Shown one piece after another: positions 44,288 to 55,105 of a stretch of 64,000 bases of DNA (the first letter of the stretch is position 1; each line of letters begins with the position of its first letter). Below the pieces are notes generated by a model. The model worked only from the letters and a program-made list of their open reading frames with translations, was not told where the DNA came from and made no database searches. The position numbers and the translations under genes were made by a program. The DNA lies in NCBI GenBank assembly GCA_002099365.1, contig MSED01000008.1:124001-188000 (forward strand), in the 5' to 3' direction. Origin of the DNA: Phialophora verrucosa. Taxonomy: Eukaryota; Ascomycota; Eurotiomycetes; Chaetothyriales; Herpotrichiellaceae.

Positions 44288-45940
44288 ATGTCGGACGGCG
44301 CACTCTTCAAGCCTGAGAAGGACTTCAGCAACGAAGCAGACAAGGTCCTTCCAGAAGCAGAGGCAATAGCGAAGGTCAACAAGATGATCTACCAACACGA
44401 AGTCTGAGCTGACTGTCATGCAGAAAGATATCCAGAAGGGTATTGACCGAATCCTCTCACTCGAGAAACAAGCCAGACAAGTGCGACACCAGTGTACTCC
44501 TAACACTCCCCTCCGCTTTACTGATCGTACTTCAGGCATCAGACCTTGCCACGACATCGAGATGCTTAATTTCAATCGTCACACTGTGTAAAGAGGCCGG
44601 CGATTGGAGCTTGTTGAGCGAACAGGTCCTGCTGCTGTCCAAAAAGCATGGCCAGCTGAAACAAGCCATCACAAACATGGTGCAGGTGGTCATGGGGTTC
44701 CTGGATGACACACCAAACCTGGAGACGAAGCTCAGCGTCATCGAGGCGCTCAGGACGGTGACTGAGGGCAAGGTATGCAGATGCGGAGGTGTATATGCGA
44801 GCCAGAATGCTGATGATGAACCAGATCTTCGTCGAGGTCGAGCGAGCTAGAATCACGCGGATACTCTCTAACATCAAGAAAGAACAAGGCGATATCAAGT
44901 CGGCATGCGACATTCTATGCGAACTCCAGGTCGAGACATTCGGGTCGATGACGAGAAGAGAGAAGACAGAATTCATCCTGGAACAGGTGTCGTTGTGCAT
45001 ACAGAACAACGATTGGACCCAAGCAGCCATCCTCAGCCGCAAGATCAGCACTAGATATTTCGCTCGAAAACCCAAGAAGACGCCCGACCAGATCGAAAAG
45101 GAGAAAAAGGAACAGGAGGAGAAAGACAAGAAGAGGTCGGCAGACGAGCCCGAGCCGGAGAAGGAAGACGATGTGACAGACCTCAAGTTGCGGTATTACG
45201 AACAACAGATCACGCTGGCGAAACACGAAGACAAATACCTCGAAGTGTGTAAGCACTACCGGCAAGTACTCGACACCGAGTCTGTCGAGAACAACCCCGA
45301 CCAACTCCGCGCTGTGCTTCAACGAGTCATATACTTTGTTCTCCTCGCCCCGTACGACAATGAACAGTCCGACCTCCTACACCGTATCCACCAAGACACT
45401 CGCAATTCGCAAGTGCCTAGAGATGCTGCACTTCTGAAGCAGTTCACTATTCCAGAGCTTATGCGCTGGCCCATAGTCGAGCAACAGTATGGTGACCACC
45501 TCTGCTCAACAGACATCTTCTCCAAGACTGCCGATCCAAGCGATCCGAAGGCGCTTACCCGCTACGAAGCCCTTCGGCATCGTGTCATCGAACATAACGT
45601 GCGAGTCGTAGCCAAGTACTATACCCGCATTACATTCCCTCGCCTTACCGAGCTTCTGGACCTGTCGGACGAAGAGACCGAGAAGTACATCTCTGACCTG
45701 GTCACCAAGAAGACCGTCTACGCACGCATCGACAGACCGGCACGGGTGGTGAACTTCGAAGTCAAGCGTGGACCAGATGAGGTGTTGGATGAATGGGGCA
45801 ACAGTGTGAAGGGTCTGCTTGGGCTCCTGGAGCGAGTAGGACATTTGATGCAGAGAGAGGAGATGATGGCGAGGATCAGCGGAAAGATCGATGGCAAGGA
45901 ACCCACGATGAAGCAGATGAAGAAGACCTTGAAGGCATAG
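44288..45940 (+). CDS. RPN5: 26S proteasome lid subunit Rpn5
   Basis: Four exons: 44288-44374, 44424-44480, 44536-44772 and 44825-45940. Introns are 49, 55 and 52 nt, giving about 498 aa. Rpn5 is a PCI-domain scaffold subunit of the proteasome regulatory lid. Conserved text includes MSDGALFKPEKDF, LEKQARQASDLATTSRCL, KKHGQLKQAITNMVQVVM, FLDDTPNLETKLSVIEALR and VTEGKIFVEVERARITRIL. The PCI region sits near the C-terminus (TRITFPRLTELLDLSDEETE). Skipping any intron breaks this alignment-like continuity, which supports the model. The first intron uses a weak donor (GTCAAC) but gives the expected length between AEAIAK and KDIQKGID. Confidence 0.92.
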
Positions 45941-47280
45941 GAAGCCGGTGTCTCTGAGATACACAAGAGCTTTACTTACGGACGCGGGCGAAGAACGGGC
46001 TGGATATATCTTCGGCCACCCCCGGAACATCAATTCTGAATTGCAATGGGGAGCGAGGCGGTATTGATCGATACTGCGATGCTATGACCCTAGGGTAGGT
46101 TTGACGGCATTAGGACGGGCAGGAGAGGCATCTGCAAGTCGACACGACAAGCTCTCGGTCAGTCAGACTCAAAAAAGAACAGCACATGGAGTTAGCTCGA
46201 ACTCCTGGTGGTGACAGAGGAGCAACCATAGACGCTGGGCCGTGAGGGCAGCACTTCGACCAAGACAACTCAATGTACTCGTACTTTTTACAGGAGTAAT
46301 TGACAGACGCAGACCTCCAGTCCCTCGATGAGCTCACCGCACAGCCCGATCCCTCCAACATTACAACTAACAAACCACCCCTGCAGGGACTCACCCACCT
46401 TCAGCTTCAGCTTTTGTGTGCCCGAAATGAGGCCCAACCTCTGATAACCGAGCATTCTCATATGGGAGGAGGAGTACGACACCAGGTACGGCTAAGGGTG
46501 AGAGCTTCGCGACCCACATCCTCACGCGGCTAGAGTCATGGATGGCAGAACTTCAGACTGCCGCAAAAGGCTGGAGAATTCGCAACAGTCCTGGAGCAAA
46601 GTACCTAGATCACTCACGATCACTCTAAAAGCTTGCGAGGGACATTGGCTGGAAAGAGTGGCCCTTGCATCAAATTGACCACCTCGCCACGGCGTGGACT
46701 GCGAGCGACGTCACCAGGGCGTTATAAATGAATCCAGACGTGCAGATGAAGTCTTCCTACACCTTCAGTGTTCGCTAATTCTTTTTCTAATAGATGTGAG
46801 AAGCGACTACAGTGTCTTTCCCTAAACCGAAGCCTATAGACTGCCGGCTTCTATAAGATGGGCATGGGAGGCGGCATGGCAAAGCTAGTGCCAACAGCGA
46901 CATCGAGGCAATTCATTCAGGGTGTGGTGTGGGGGCACATCGGAAGAATAGCTTCGCACTGTGTAGGTCAAATGGTGAGAGTGCTCCTGCATGGCTTCCT
47001 ACTGCGGGAGGTGAAGCAGGAACCCCGGCACGGCTTTTCCCTCCTCATCTGGCATATTTCTATCTCGCTGCCGAGTTCCGAGTTGGAGCGCGAGGTCTTG
47101 TGGTAAGGAATCTAGACGGTCGACATGACTCAATGGCTGGCGCTGGACCTACTCAGTTGGCCTCGGTTGATCGATGCTCTCTTGAGCAGGAGCACAGAGT
47201 GATACATGACTCGGGCAAGGGCAGGAAAGTTTTACAGACAACACCACTTTCAGCATCCATCCAGTTCTGCACAGATAAAG
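45941..47280. other. Intergenic region, no gene seen
   Basis: About 1.3 kb between RPN5 and the first broken gene of the 47-54 kb block. It holds one copy of GTACTCGTAC at 46275-46284. The open frames are short and lack recognisable motifs. Confidence 0.4.
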
Positions 47281-48626
47281 ATGGATATCCCGACTCTCGT
47301 CGTTGACAAGGCCGGGCCGCGGCGACAGATGCATTCGTGCGATACGTGCCGCCGTCGGAAGATCAAGTGCGACCCGGTGAACAAGTCTCGTTGCAGTGCC
47401 TGTCGCAAATCCGAAGTGGATTGCAGGTAAGCCGCTCCGCCGCCAGGGCGTCGGAAGACGACCATCCATGCCCTGACCGCGTCTCGCAGGTTTACTGTCA
47501 AATGGAGGAGGCTAGACGGTCGGCGCTCCGAGGTCTCGAGGACCCCAGAGGAATCCTCTGCAGATACCCTCCACCTAGCTCCACATTGTGATCGCCTTGG
47601 AGACACCGTGCAATTCACCGACCTCTCTGCAGCTCTCGATAGTGGTCGGGAGGTGAGCAGATCGCCCTGCTATGCCCAAGACAGCCTCTCCCAGTTCTTC
47701 CACAAAGGCGTCTGGTCGTCTGCCTGGGCCGAGTTTGACGACTACGAACGCCTACGGCTGGCCTATATCGGGACTCCTGCCTCGAACTTTGCCCACCTAG
47801 TCAATTTGAACCAGAGAGGACAGCGATTCTTGACCTATCCGCATCCGCGCATTCACCCACACATCCCCTGGAAACCCAATCCTCAGAACTATCTGAACAA
47901 GGCCCCGTCTCTAGACAGCATCCATCAGCTAAGTTCGTTCCCGGCCAAGGAGATCCGCGACGAACTGGTCGAGGCTTTTTTCGAAAAGATACACCCGTAC
48001 TTTCCCGTGTTGGACGAGGCTAGTATCCGTGGCTGGTACAATGATCCTATCAACCCCCCCCTCTGATTCTTTTCCAGGCGGTCTTGCTAGCACGGGCGCA
48101 TGTCTGCAGCCACCCCAAGGTGGTAGACTCACGACAGTCGGTCAAGTCGATTCTCTATCATCGCACTAGACTCCTGTTTGATATGCAATACGAGAACAAT
48201 CGTCTTTACCTGATTCAAGCCGCCTTACTGCTCACATGGTACCTCGAGGATGCCGATTCTGTCAGTCTCAACAGCTATTATTGGGTGGGAATGGCGTGCC
48301 GGATAGCATTTGGTATTGGACTACATCGTAATCTGATGAATGACCCAAATACTCCTGAGCGGATGCCTTTCTCGGACCGGAGGCTATACCGACGGGTGTG
48401 GTGGGTGCTGTATCAGGTCGAGATCGTGTCCGCGCTGGAGCATGGAAGGCCATCCATGATCCATCGTGACGATTTCGACCAGCCACCTTTGGAGCCGAAT
48501 GATTTTCGTGAAGTAAGCGGTCAGATCAACCAAAAGGTTGATTTCGAGTATTGTTTCAAGAACATCGAGTTGTGTCATATGATTCTCGACATCCTCCGCG
48601 CCACCTCTCCAGGCGCAATGCCCTGA
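47281..48626 (+). pseudogene. Zn2Cys6 transcription factor, frameshifted and truncated
   Basis: ATG at 47281. Exon 1 ends at 47426, followed by a 63-nt intron (47427-47489, GTAAGC..GCAG). The zinc cluster is perfect: six Cys at residues 20, 23, 30, 38, 41 and 48, with CDTCRRRKIKC. A fungal-specific transcription factor domain follows, including FFEKIHPYFPVLDEASI. The frame then hits TGA at 48064-48066, just after a run of eight C (48054-48061). One extra base there would restore the family text LILFQAVLLARAHVCSHPKV, which is still present in the +1 frame and continues through LNSYYWVGMACRIAFGIGLHRN to a stop at 48626. That end (ATSPGAMP) is well short of a normal factor. I read it as a pseudogene. 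A sequencing error in the C run is possible but would not explain the short end. Confidence 0.75.
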
Positions 48627-48836
48627 GCAGTATAACTCTCGGCGGCACAACCCCGGAACTCATCAAACACATGACGATACCACGAATCGAACCTTCCTCT
48701 CATAATATAAGGGTATGGGCACGAACAGTTCGCAGGCGTAGAGTATTAGCACACTCCCCGCATAATCTACTGCATCAAGGCTCTGGCTCCCTGGAACTCA
48801 ATCTGCACCATTGCATCTGCCACGAAAGCCAACCAT

Positions 48837-49241
48837 GGCATCGACAAAGAGCCAAATCACCCTCTTGAACCCAAGCGACCTTTTCGACTCGGCACCCAGT
48901 TTCTCTCACGTTGCCGTCACACCGCCGTCTGTCAGGATGGTCTACTGTGCGGGCCAAGTGGGCGCGGATGTGAACCGGGAGCCAGCCAGCGGGCTTGAAG
49001 CACAGGTGAGACTTGCATTTAGCAACGTGCGGTTGCCTCGTCGCCGCCGGGGCCTCCGTCCAGGACATCGTCAAATTTACATACTATATGGTCGGCTGGG
49101 GTCCGGAAGGCGCTGATGGAATTTCCCACAGACGAAGCCGGCGCCGTGCACCGCCCACCGTCCACTTTGATCTCAGTCCAGGGCCTGGCCGACCTACGGT
49201 GGTTGGTGGAGATTGATGCAGTGGCGACAATCAAGGGGTAA
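48837..49241 (+). pseudogene. RidA/YjgF-family protein, frameshifted remnant
   Basis: Begins MASTKSQITLLNPSDLF and reads in one frame through VRMVYCAGQVGADVN and SGLEAQVRLAFSN. The family text then moves to another frame (CLVAAGASVQDIVKFTYYMV at about 49033-49092). It moves again near 49120 to a third frame (EFPTDEAGAVHRPPSTLISV, ending EIDAVATIKG and TAA at 49239-49241). A length of residues normal for the family is also missing before the last segment. RidA proteins hydrolyse reactive imines, and fungal copies often sit in catabolic clusters. Two frame changes plus a deletion make this a clear remnant. Confidence 0.7.
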
Positions 49242-50253
49242 TAGCATGGCTTGACAATGGCTCTCTTGCTCAGATTATCGCAGGGGTGACGTCGTGGCAA
49301 GAAGCACGAGGAAAGGATAGTTACGTGTCAAACAAGATTGAGAGAGTAGGAGTAGCGACGAAAGTCGAAGGGCGGGTAACTAGAAGCCCCTTGAAGGATG
49401 GCTGGAAAGGCTGCTGTTGCCGTCAGCATCTCTTCGCAACCTCATAGTCATCCAATGGCTCTGACCTATGATCATAGCGCCGTTACATACGAGATCAATT
49501 GAGATACTGTCGTTTGTCGTAGCTTTGGGGAATTGCAACAAGGTCTAAACTTGACCCGCACTGGAGGCTGCAGAAATCGAATATTATTCCCTAATCCCTA
49601 TTCATCACAATCACTCTCAAGCTTGCCTGTGCTCGCCGTATCTGCCTCGGGCTCGGGTGAATATAGGCCACAGACTCTGCACATTCTTGAACAAGGTGTT
49701 GGCAGATATCGGCGTTCTGATCGTCCCTCCTCTGATCTGAGACCGGAGCCGGGCCAATTGCCCGAAACAGTCATTGTTGCCGAAAACATTGCCATATCGG
49801 GTATCAGTGCCGAAGCGGTCTGTATCCATTCGGTATATACAAGTGGGCTCCGAGTGTCTGGGGCTGCTCCTCGTGGATGGTCTCGCCAACGAGCATTTCT
49901 TATCGGGCAATGACTATTAAAGCCATGGAAGCATATATCCTCAAGAGTACGAGATCTCTCGACGGGGGATCTCCACGCTGCTAAACGATTATTTCCCCAC
50001 CAGGAGCAACTGCACTTGACCTGTACGACACAGTTTTTTCTCTCTCAGAGTGTGAACAATAGCTACCGAAGGAAATGTCCGTGAGCCACGAGCCAGGCTT
50101 GACAATCATGGCATACGAAGGCGGGCAGAAGCTTCATATCTCGGCTGAAGAAGATGCTTTGAGGGTGAAAGGGTCGATGGAGGTCAGGATTTTTGCTGAC
50201 ACATCCGCTGCGTTGTTGATTGTATAGAATACTGATGTTTCTTGTCACGTTAG
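49242..50253. other. Intergenic region between broken genes
   Basis: About 1 kb. An upstream exon of the transporter remnant may lie at about 50074-50160 (ATGTCCGTGAGC onward), ending near an AG before 50254. It could not be joined with confidence. Nothing else is recognised. Confidence 0.35.
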
Positions 50254-51930
50254 ATGCCCAAGAGCTATCACATCTGGGTGCTCACAATTCCGGCGTACCG
50301 TCATCCTGGCGTCCAAGTCGTCGTGCTGGGTTGGGTGGTCTTCATGACCGCCGGCATATATCAAGTCATTACCGCGTTGGGTGGTGCAGGGCAGCAAAGC
50401 GCACATCTTGCCGACTCGGCCAGCATTACTTTGTTTTCCGTCTTCATGGCCTTCACGCTGATGGCTCCTGCGGTGTTAAATTACTTCGGTATCCGTCTGA
50501 CCCTCGGCTTCGGAAGTTTTGGCTGCGCAGCTTACTCGGCCAGTTTGTGGTGTTACAGCCACACCCGTAACCAGCCTTTCGTGATCTTTGGGGGTGCGTG
50601 GTGCGGTCTCTCTGCCGCCTTCCTCTGGGTTGCGGAGCGTTTGTCGGGCCCGTGGCCTACGCTCGGAGGAGAAGAACCGATCCTACGTCGCGACCTTCTG
50701 GACCGTCTACCAGGTCGGCACCATGATCGGGGCCGCCATCCCGGTGGGTCAGAATTGGAACGCTGGAACGTCCAACAGTTCCACCGTTTCTGACGGCCCA
50801 TATATGGGCCCCTTCATCATCATGCTCTGTGGCGCAGGGGTTGCGCTCCTCCTGTGTCCGATGGACACAGTCATTCGCGAGGACGGAACAAGAGTGACGT
50901 TACCAGTAAGCCTCTTCGGTTCAATTCGAGTTGTCACTGCCGCCGTCCCCTTTTGTCGTCCCTTGATGGGTGATTCGTGTATTCGTGTAGGCTGACCTAT
51001 GACTCCCCCTCCGCGCAAACCAGGCGGCGCTCTCTTTCAAGTACCAGCTGACCACCTGCGCCCAAGTCGTGCGTAAAAACTACTGGATCATGTTGGTCTG
51101 GCCATATTCGTTGCCGGTTTACTACTATGTCGTGTACCAGGCCAACCGGTTCAACGGGCAAGTGTTTACCGTTCGTGCCCGAGCTCTAAACAGCTTGATG
51201 AACTGCGCTACTTCCGTCCTCGCCGGTTGGGTGATGGCCTGGATCACGGATAATTTAGCCCTCAAGAGACGCTAGCGGGCATACGTCGGACTGGCATTCA
51301 ACTTTCTGCTCGTCAATGCCGTTTGGCTTGGAGGATATTTTGCCATGATCGAGACCAAGCCCAATCTGACCGAGGCCGAGAAACTGGACATTTACTCGCA
51401 CGGTTATGGGGCCATGGCCTTCTTGTTCGTCATGTACGGCTACGTGGACGGCAGCTACATCACATATCTCTCGTGGTCTTTCGGGGCGCTGTCCAACCAT
51501 GTCAAGGTCGTGAGTACATCTTTCTGACCCCGTTTCGGGACTTCACCATATCGCTGACGCGGCGTCAATCATAGCTCTCTGTTTTTGTCTCCATGTTAAC
51601 GTTCTGGTCCTCGGCATGCCAGATCGTGGCCTATACGATGGACTATCATCACGTCAGCACGAGATTCATGTTTGGAAGCAGCTGGTTTGTACGTCTGTTT
51701 ATGAAGCCTCACGACTCAGACTGTTCACTGACGAAACGGTTTTGAAGACTATGGCCACCGGGCCCCCATTTTTCCTCCCCATCATCATGTTCTGGATGGA
51801 TGAGACTACTGTCATCACGTTCGAGGGCATCGAAGCACACGATGTAGGCGCCGTTGGCAATGGACCTGAAACTCAATTCAAGGGGGAAGTCTCGTCCTCG
51901 GTCGCCAAAGAAGTGTCTGTGGGCGCTTGA
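50254..51930 (+). pseudogene. UNC93-like (DUF895) major facilitator transporter, broken
   Basis: The text follows fungal UNC93-like membrane proteins closely, in pieces: QVVVLGWVVFMTAGIYQVIT, TALGGAGQQSAHLADSASI, FVIFGGAWCGLSAAFLWVAE (to about 50640), then in another frame NRSYVATFWTVYQVGTMIGA, AAIPVGQNWNAGTSN and REDGTRVTLP. A likely intron follows (from about 50910 to 51024), then NYWIMLVWPYSLPVYYYV. An in-frame TAG at 51273-51275 interrupts RR..RAYVGLAF, and the frame continues through YGYVDGSYITYLSWSF. Later exons give YTMDYHHVSTRFMFGSSW and an acidic tail ending at 51930. At least one frameshift (50640-50680) and one premature stop mark it as a pseudogene. A fungal plasma-membrane or vacuolar transporter by family; substrate unknown. 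Confidence 0.72.
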
Positions 51931-52565
51931 CGATCCAACAGCCCAGACAGAAAGCCAGGGGCTTCGATAATGGAGCTTACAGCGCTTCCAGCACGTCCAA
52001 GTCATGGAAATAAGCGCATGTTTAGTGGAGAGTTCGTTTGGGGTGGTTATTACAGAATGTCGACGGCGTAGCCCCGTATGGGTGGTGAATCAGTGATGGC
52101 GTCCCAAGTCCCATCGCTTTCTCTACCAAACCGCGGTTTATATGAGTTATTCGGTCCCCCGTTCGGTGAGGCAGCTTTATCTATGTCGGCGCAGTCACTA
52201 GTTGCTCAATGTAGCGGCGCCTACTACGCGGTATCTTGGGTTTTAACAAGCGTCTGAGATTCGGTACCGAGACGTCTCCTCGGAATTGGGCCGAACCTGG
52301 TTGATCTGTTTGGCATGAGGGTCTAGATGGGACGGAGAGGACCTCGGAACCTTGCATGAATGAGATGATCAATAGACCATTTGAATGAGAGCCCCTGCTG
52401 GTAACCCTTTCATGATCTTCTAATTCTCTACTGGTCCTGAAGCTAAAGCGTCCCTAGTTGCACAAATTATATATGTACCTCTCTTCTGCGTTCGCAAAAA
52501 TTGCCACTCTGTCAGGGCGCGTCCTTTCCTCCGTTTGGCGGGGTTTAAGAGTCCTGGTCCTGGCC
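51931..52565. other. Intergenic region between broken genes
   Basis: About 630 bp with no recognisable gene. It presumably contained the promoter of the thioesterase gene. Confidence 0.35.
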
Positions 52566-53681
52566 ATGGCCCTTGACAAAGTCACAGATATCGTTCTCTC
52601 CTGCTTACCGATCGAGGCGATGCTTGAGCTCATATGTATGTGTAGGGGACGAGGCATCTGATGTTTTCACCTACGCACGTCCACATTGGCAAGCCCCCGG
52701 GGCTCGAGGAGTCTTCGGTGGTCTCGCCGTCGCGCCGTCGCTCGCCGCCGCGCAAGCCACAATACCGTTCAAGTTCACGGTACACAGTATGCACTGCTAC
52801 TTCCTGCTCGCCGTCAATTCGCGCATGCCGATTTTTTATCACGTGGAGCGAGTTATGGACGGCAGAAATTTCATCACCAGGACAGTCCAGGCGCGTCAGC
52901 AGAGACGCTGTGTGTTCACGGCATCTTTGTCTTTCGTGAGAAGCCAGGATGAAACAGGTACGAGGGAGTGCCTCCTCCGGCATGGAACCTGCATGCCAAC
53001 AGATGAATCTCCTCCGGCGGCGGGGGTGACGACTTATCCTGCATCTCCAGGCAGTGACGTTCAACCCTTTGAGACCACAGGGTGTACTGTCACTCCCGAC
53101 ACCGCGCCCTCTTCGCGTAAAATCCGCCCATGGATGCGTGCTGTCGATCCGGACCGCAATCGTCGGCCAAATGTATGGCAAGGAAAACCATCCCAGAGCA
53201 CTCGAACGGACCGCATGAGACCAGACAGCGCCAATCACACCTCGTTGCGCTCGCCTACATGTCGGACGGCTACTTTGTCGACACAATTGTACGGGTCCAC
53301 GGGCTCGTTCCTTTCGCGAACCAACGAAACACCAAAACGGCGTCGGACAAGAGTCGCCGCAGAAGTCCTGGTGCTCAGCCGTTGTATGATGGTGAGGCAA
53401 ACGATGTAGCCGGGCGTGTCATTGAGAACCCAGCGTGTGGTCCTCTCCAAGCCGGTGGCCGGGTTCAGATGATGGTCTCACTCAGTCACACCGTTTACTT
53501 CCACAACCCTATGGCCGTTCGTGCGGACGAGTGGATGTTGGTCGATCTAGAGAGCCCCTGGGCAGGACATGCAAGGGGTGTGGCGGTCCAGAGGATTTGG
53601 TCGAAATCTGGCGTCCTGCTGGCGACATGTGTTCAGGAGGGGCTGGTGAGGCTGAATCAAAGCGGCGATACCAGGCTCTAG
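52566..53681 (+). pseudogene. TesB-type acyl-CoA thioesterase, frameshifted
   Basis: The text matches acyl-CoA thioesterase II (TesB/ACOT8, double hot-dog fold) in three consecutive frames. A start ATG at 52566 (MALDKVTDIVLSCLP) loses frame near 52640. The next frame gives DVFTYARPHWQAPGARGVFG, FTVHSMHCYFLLAVNSRMPI and VERVMDGRNFITRTVQARQ, and stays readable to about 53160. The last frame gives HLVALAYMSDGYFVDTIV, VSLSHTVYFHNPMAVRADEW and SPWAGHARGVAVQRIWSKSG, ending in LVRLNQSGDTRL at 53681. Two frame changes without splice signals indicate a pseudogene. Intact family members hydrolyse acyl-CoA esters in peroxisomes or cytosol. It lies in line with the other broken genes. Confidence 0.72.
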
Positions 53682-53829
53682 AAGAATAAAGTCGGATAGA
53701 CGCGATTTGACTGCTCTCTGAAAGTCGGTCGTTTTAAACAGCAGCAATGCAGATTGATTCCCATTGCACAGTGCTATTCCAAATCGCCGCCTTCTTTCAG
53801 ATGTGTCTCCATCACTGCTTCAGCTGCTG

Positions 53830-53998
53830 GGGTGCTAAATCATTCGCAGAGGGTGGACGCGCCGGCAATCGTGTGGGCGGCCAAGAGCTTCCCGACGACA
53901 TTGCGAGCCGAGGGAGTGAAGCCTGGCCGTGTTTCTCTACTCTCAATGAGGCCATTACCTTCTCGGCTCCGGCACTGGTGGCCATCAAGAAGATGTAA
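53830..53998 (+). pseudogene. Probable AMP-binding acyl-CoA ligase fragment
   Basis: A short piece reads APAIVWAAKSF then TTLRAEGVKPGRVSLLS in one frame and LNEAITFSAPALVAIKKM in the next. In acyl-CoA synthetases the N-terminal domain carries APAIV..., then LR..GV.PGDRV.LLS.N..., then a helix ending in AI.K.G. The order and spacing fit, with a deletion and a frameshift. No adenylation core (A3-A10 motifs) is seen downstream, so only a scrap survives. This call is tentative. Confidence 0.35.
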
Positions 53999-54253
53999 GC
54001 AGTCCCTGGATTCCGGGCGGATTTGCTGTTCAAGTGTTCGCAGCATATGGCAAATATTCCTCATCTACTTTGCCGTCTTGGTCTGCCTGTCGTCATCACG
54101 TACTTCTCATTAGCCTAACAGGATATCACCTCTCCGTTGCACACAACAACATGGCCCACAGTTGTGCTTCAGATTGTAGAGCCTCTTGTGGCGCCTCGGT
54201 CATCCACAAATGTGTTTACTATGCGGAAGTCGGATGGACAGCCCAGATAAGCA

Positions 54254-54556
54254 TCACCCCTCTGGTATGGTGACGGGGAATACGCAACAGCACGCTTTAT
54301 TTGAGTTGCACCCGCTGAGCGACCAGTTTCCGTAATCAAAGTAGGTCGTCCGCGGCTTGTCGCAGTAGATGACGTTGTCAGTGCCTGTCCACGCGTCGCA
54401 GGTGTTCTGAACAGCACGGCGCTCGAGTATGGAGGGAGTGGTGATAACAGGTAGATCCGTAGCGGTCGGTAGATGAAGGCACGAGAATGCCGGCAGTCGT
54501 AAGTCTAACGAGCAAAGCAGACCGCAAAAGCAGCCCAGACTCTGCTTTGCCTCCAT
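54254..54556 (-). CDS. Candidate small cysteine-rich protein
   Basis: A 100-aa frame from ATG 54556. The N-terminal 30 residues are hydrophobic and Leu/Cys-rich (GCFCGLLC, RLPAFSCLHLP), weakly like a secretion signal though interrupted by Asp and Arg. The mature part has several cysteines in short motifs (NTCDAW, VIYCDKPR, SGCNSN, KACCCVF) and aromatic residues (YFDYGNW). This layout is seen in small secreted fungal proteins, but the signal peptide is not clean. An intron or decay near the start may be involved. No family is recognised and no activity is claimed. Next to the decayed cluster. Confidence 0.35.
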   Translation of the reverse strand: MEAKQSLGCFCGLLCSLDLRLPAFSCLHLPTATDLPVITTPSILERRAVQNTCDAWTGTDNVIYCDKPRTTYFDYGNWSLSGCNSNKACCCVFPVTIPEG

Positions 54557-55105
54557 TTGCCACACCCACACCCCGGGACAACGAGAAACGGTTCTCTCAG
54601 CGGTCAGTGCTGCGGCATATATGTTTATTTCTGTAGAGAAAGCCTTTGATAGAGTACTGCTACGGTACCGTAAAATTGCTGGCAGTCAAGTTGGGACAGA
54701 GAGGGATGAGAGTGGGTAATAGACCTTGCCGGCCATTTGTGAAAGGGGACACGCCCTCCCCGCCCAACTGAAGAGATGTCCCATGTGTTTGTGTACAGTA
54801 AAAGGGATTCACCTTCGTGCTGGAGGAATCGCATAGTCCGAATCTGCAGCGGCATGGCACAGATGAACGAGCCTTGCGCACAGAGTGATTCGGAACAAGG
54901 CGCTGGCGGCGTGTCGCGTCCGCCAAGAAATTTCTCGTATTCGAGATTGCCGACGACGACGCGCTTCGCCCCTCATGCGTCGAGAGTACGAGTACTTTCC
55001 TGCAGCCTACCTTCGGTGTTTGACGTAGGCAAGCGATTTCTATCGGGAGTTGTGGGTGCAATATTTCTATTCTTATAGTCTGGGTGCCTGAGGGACGTTT
55101 CCAAC
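54557..55105. other. Intergenic region, divergent starts
   Basis: About 550 bp between the candidate cysteine-rich frame and the next + strand gene. It carries a GTACGAGTAC copy at 54986-54995, 111 bp upstream of the ATG at 55106. Confidence 0.4.
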
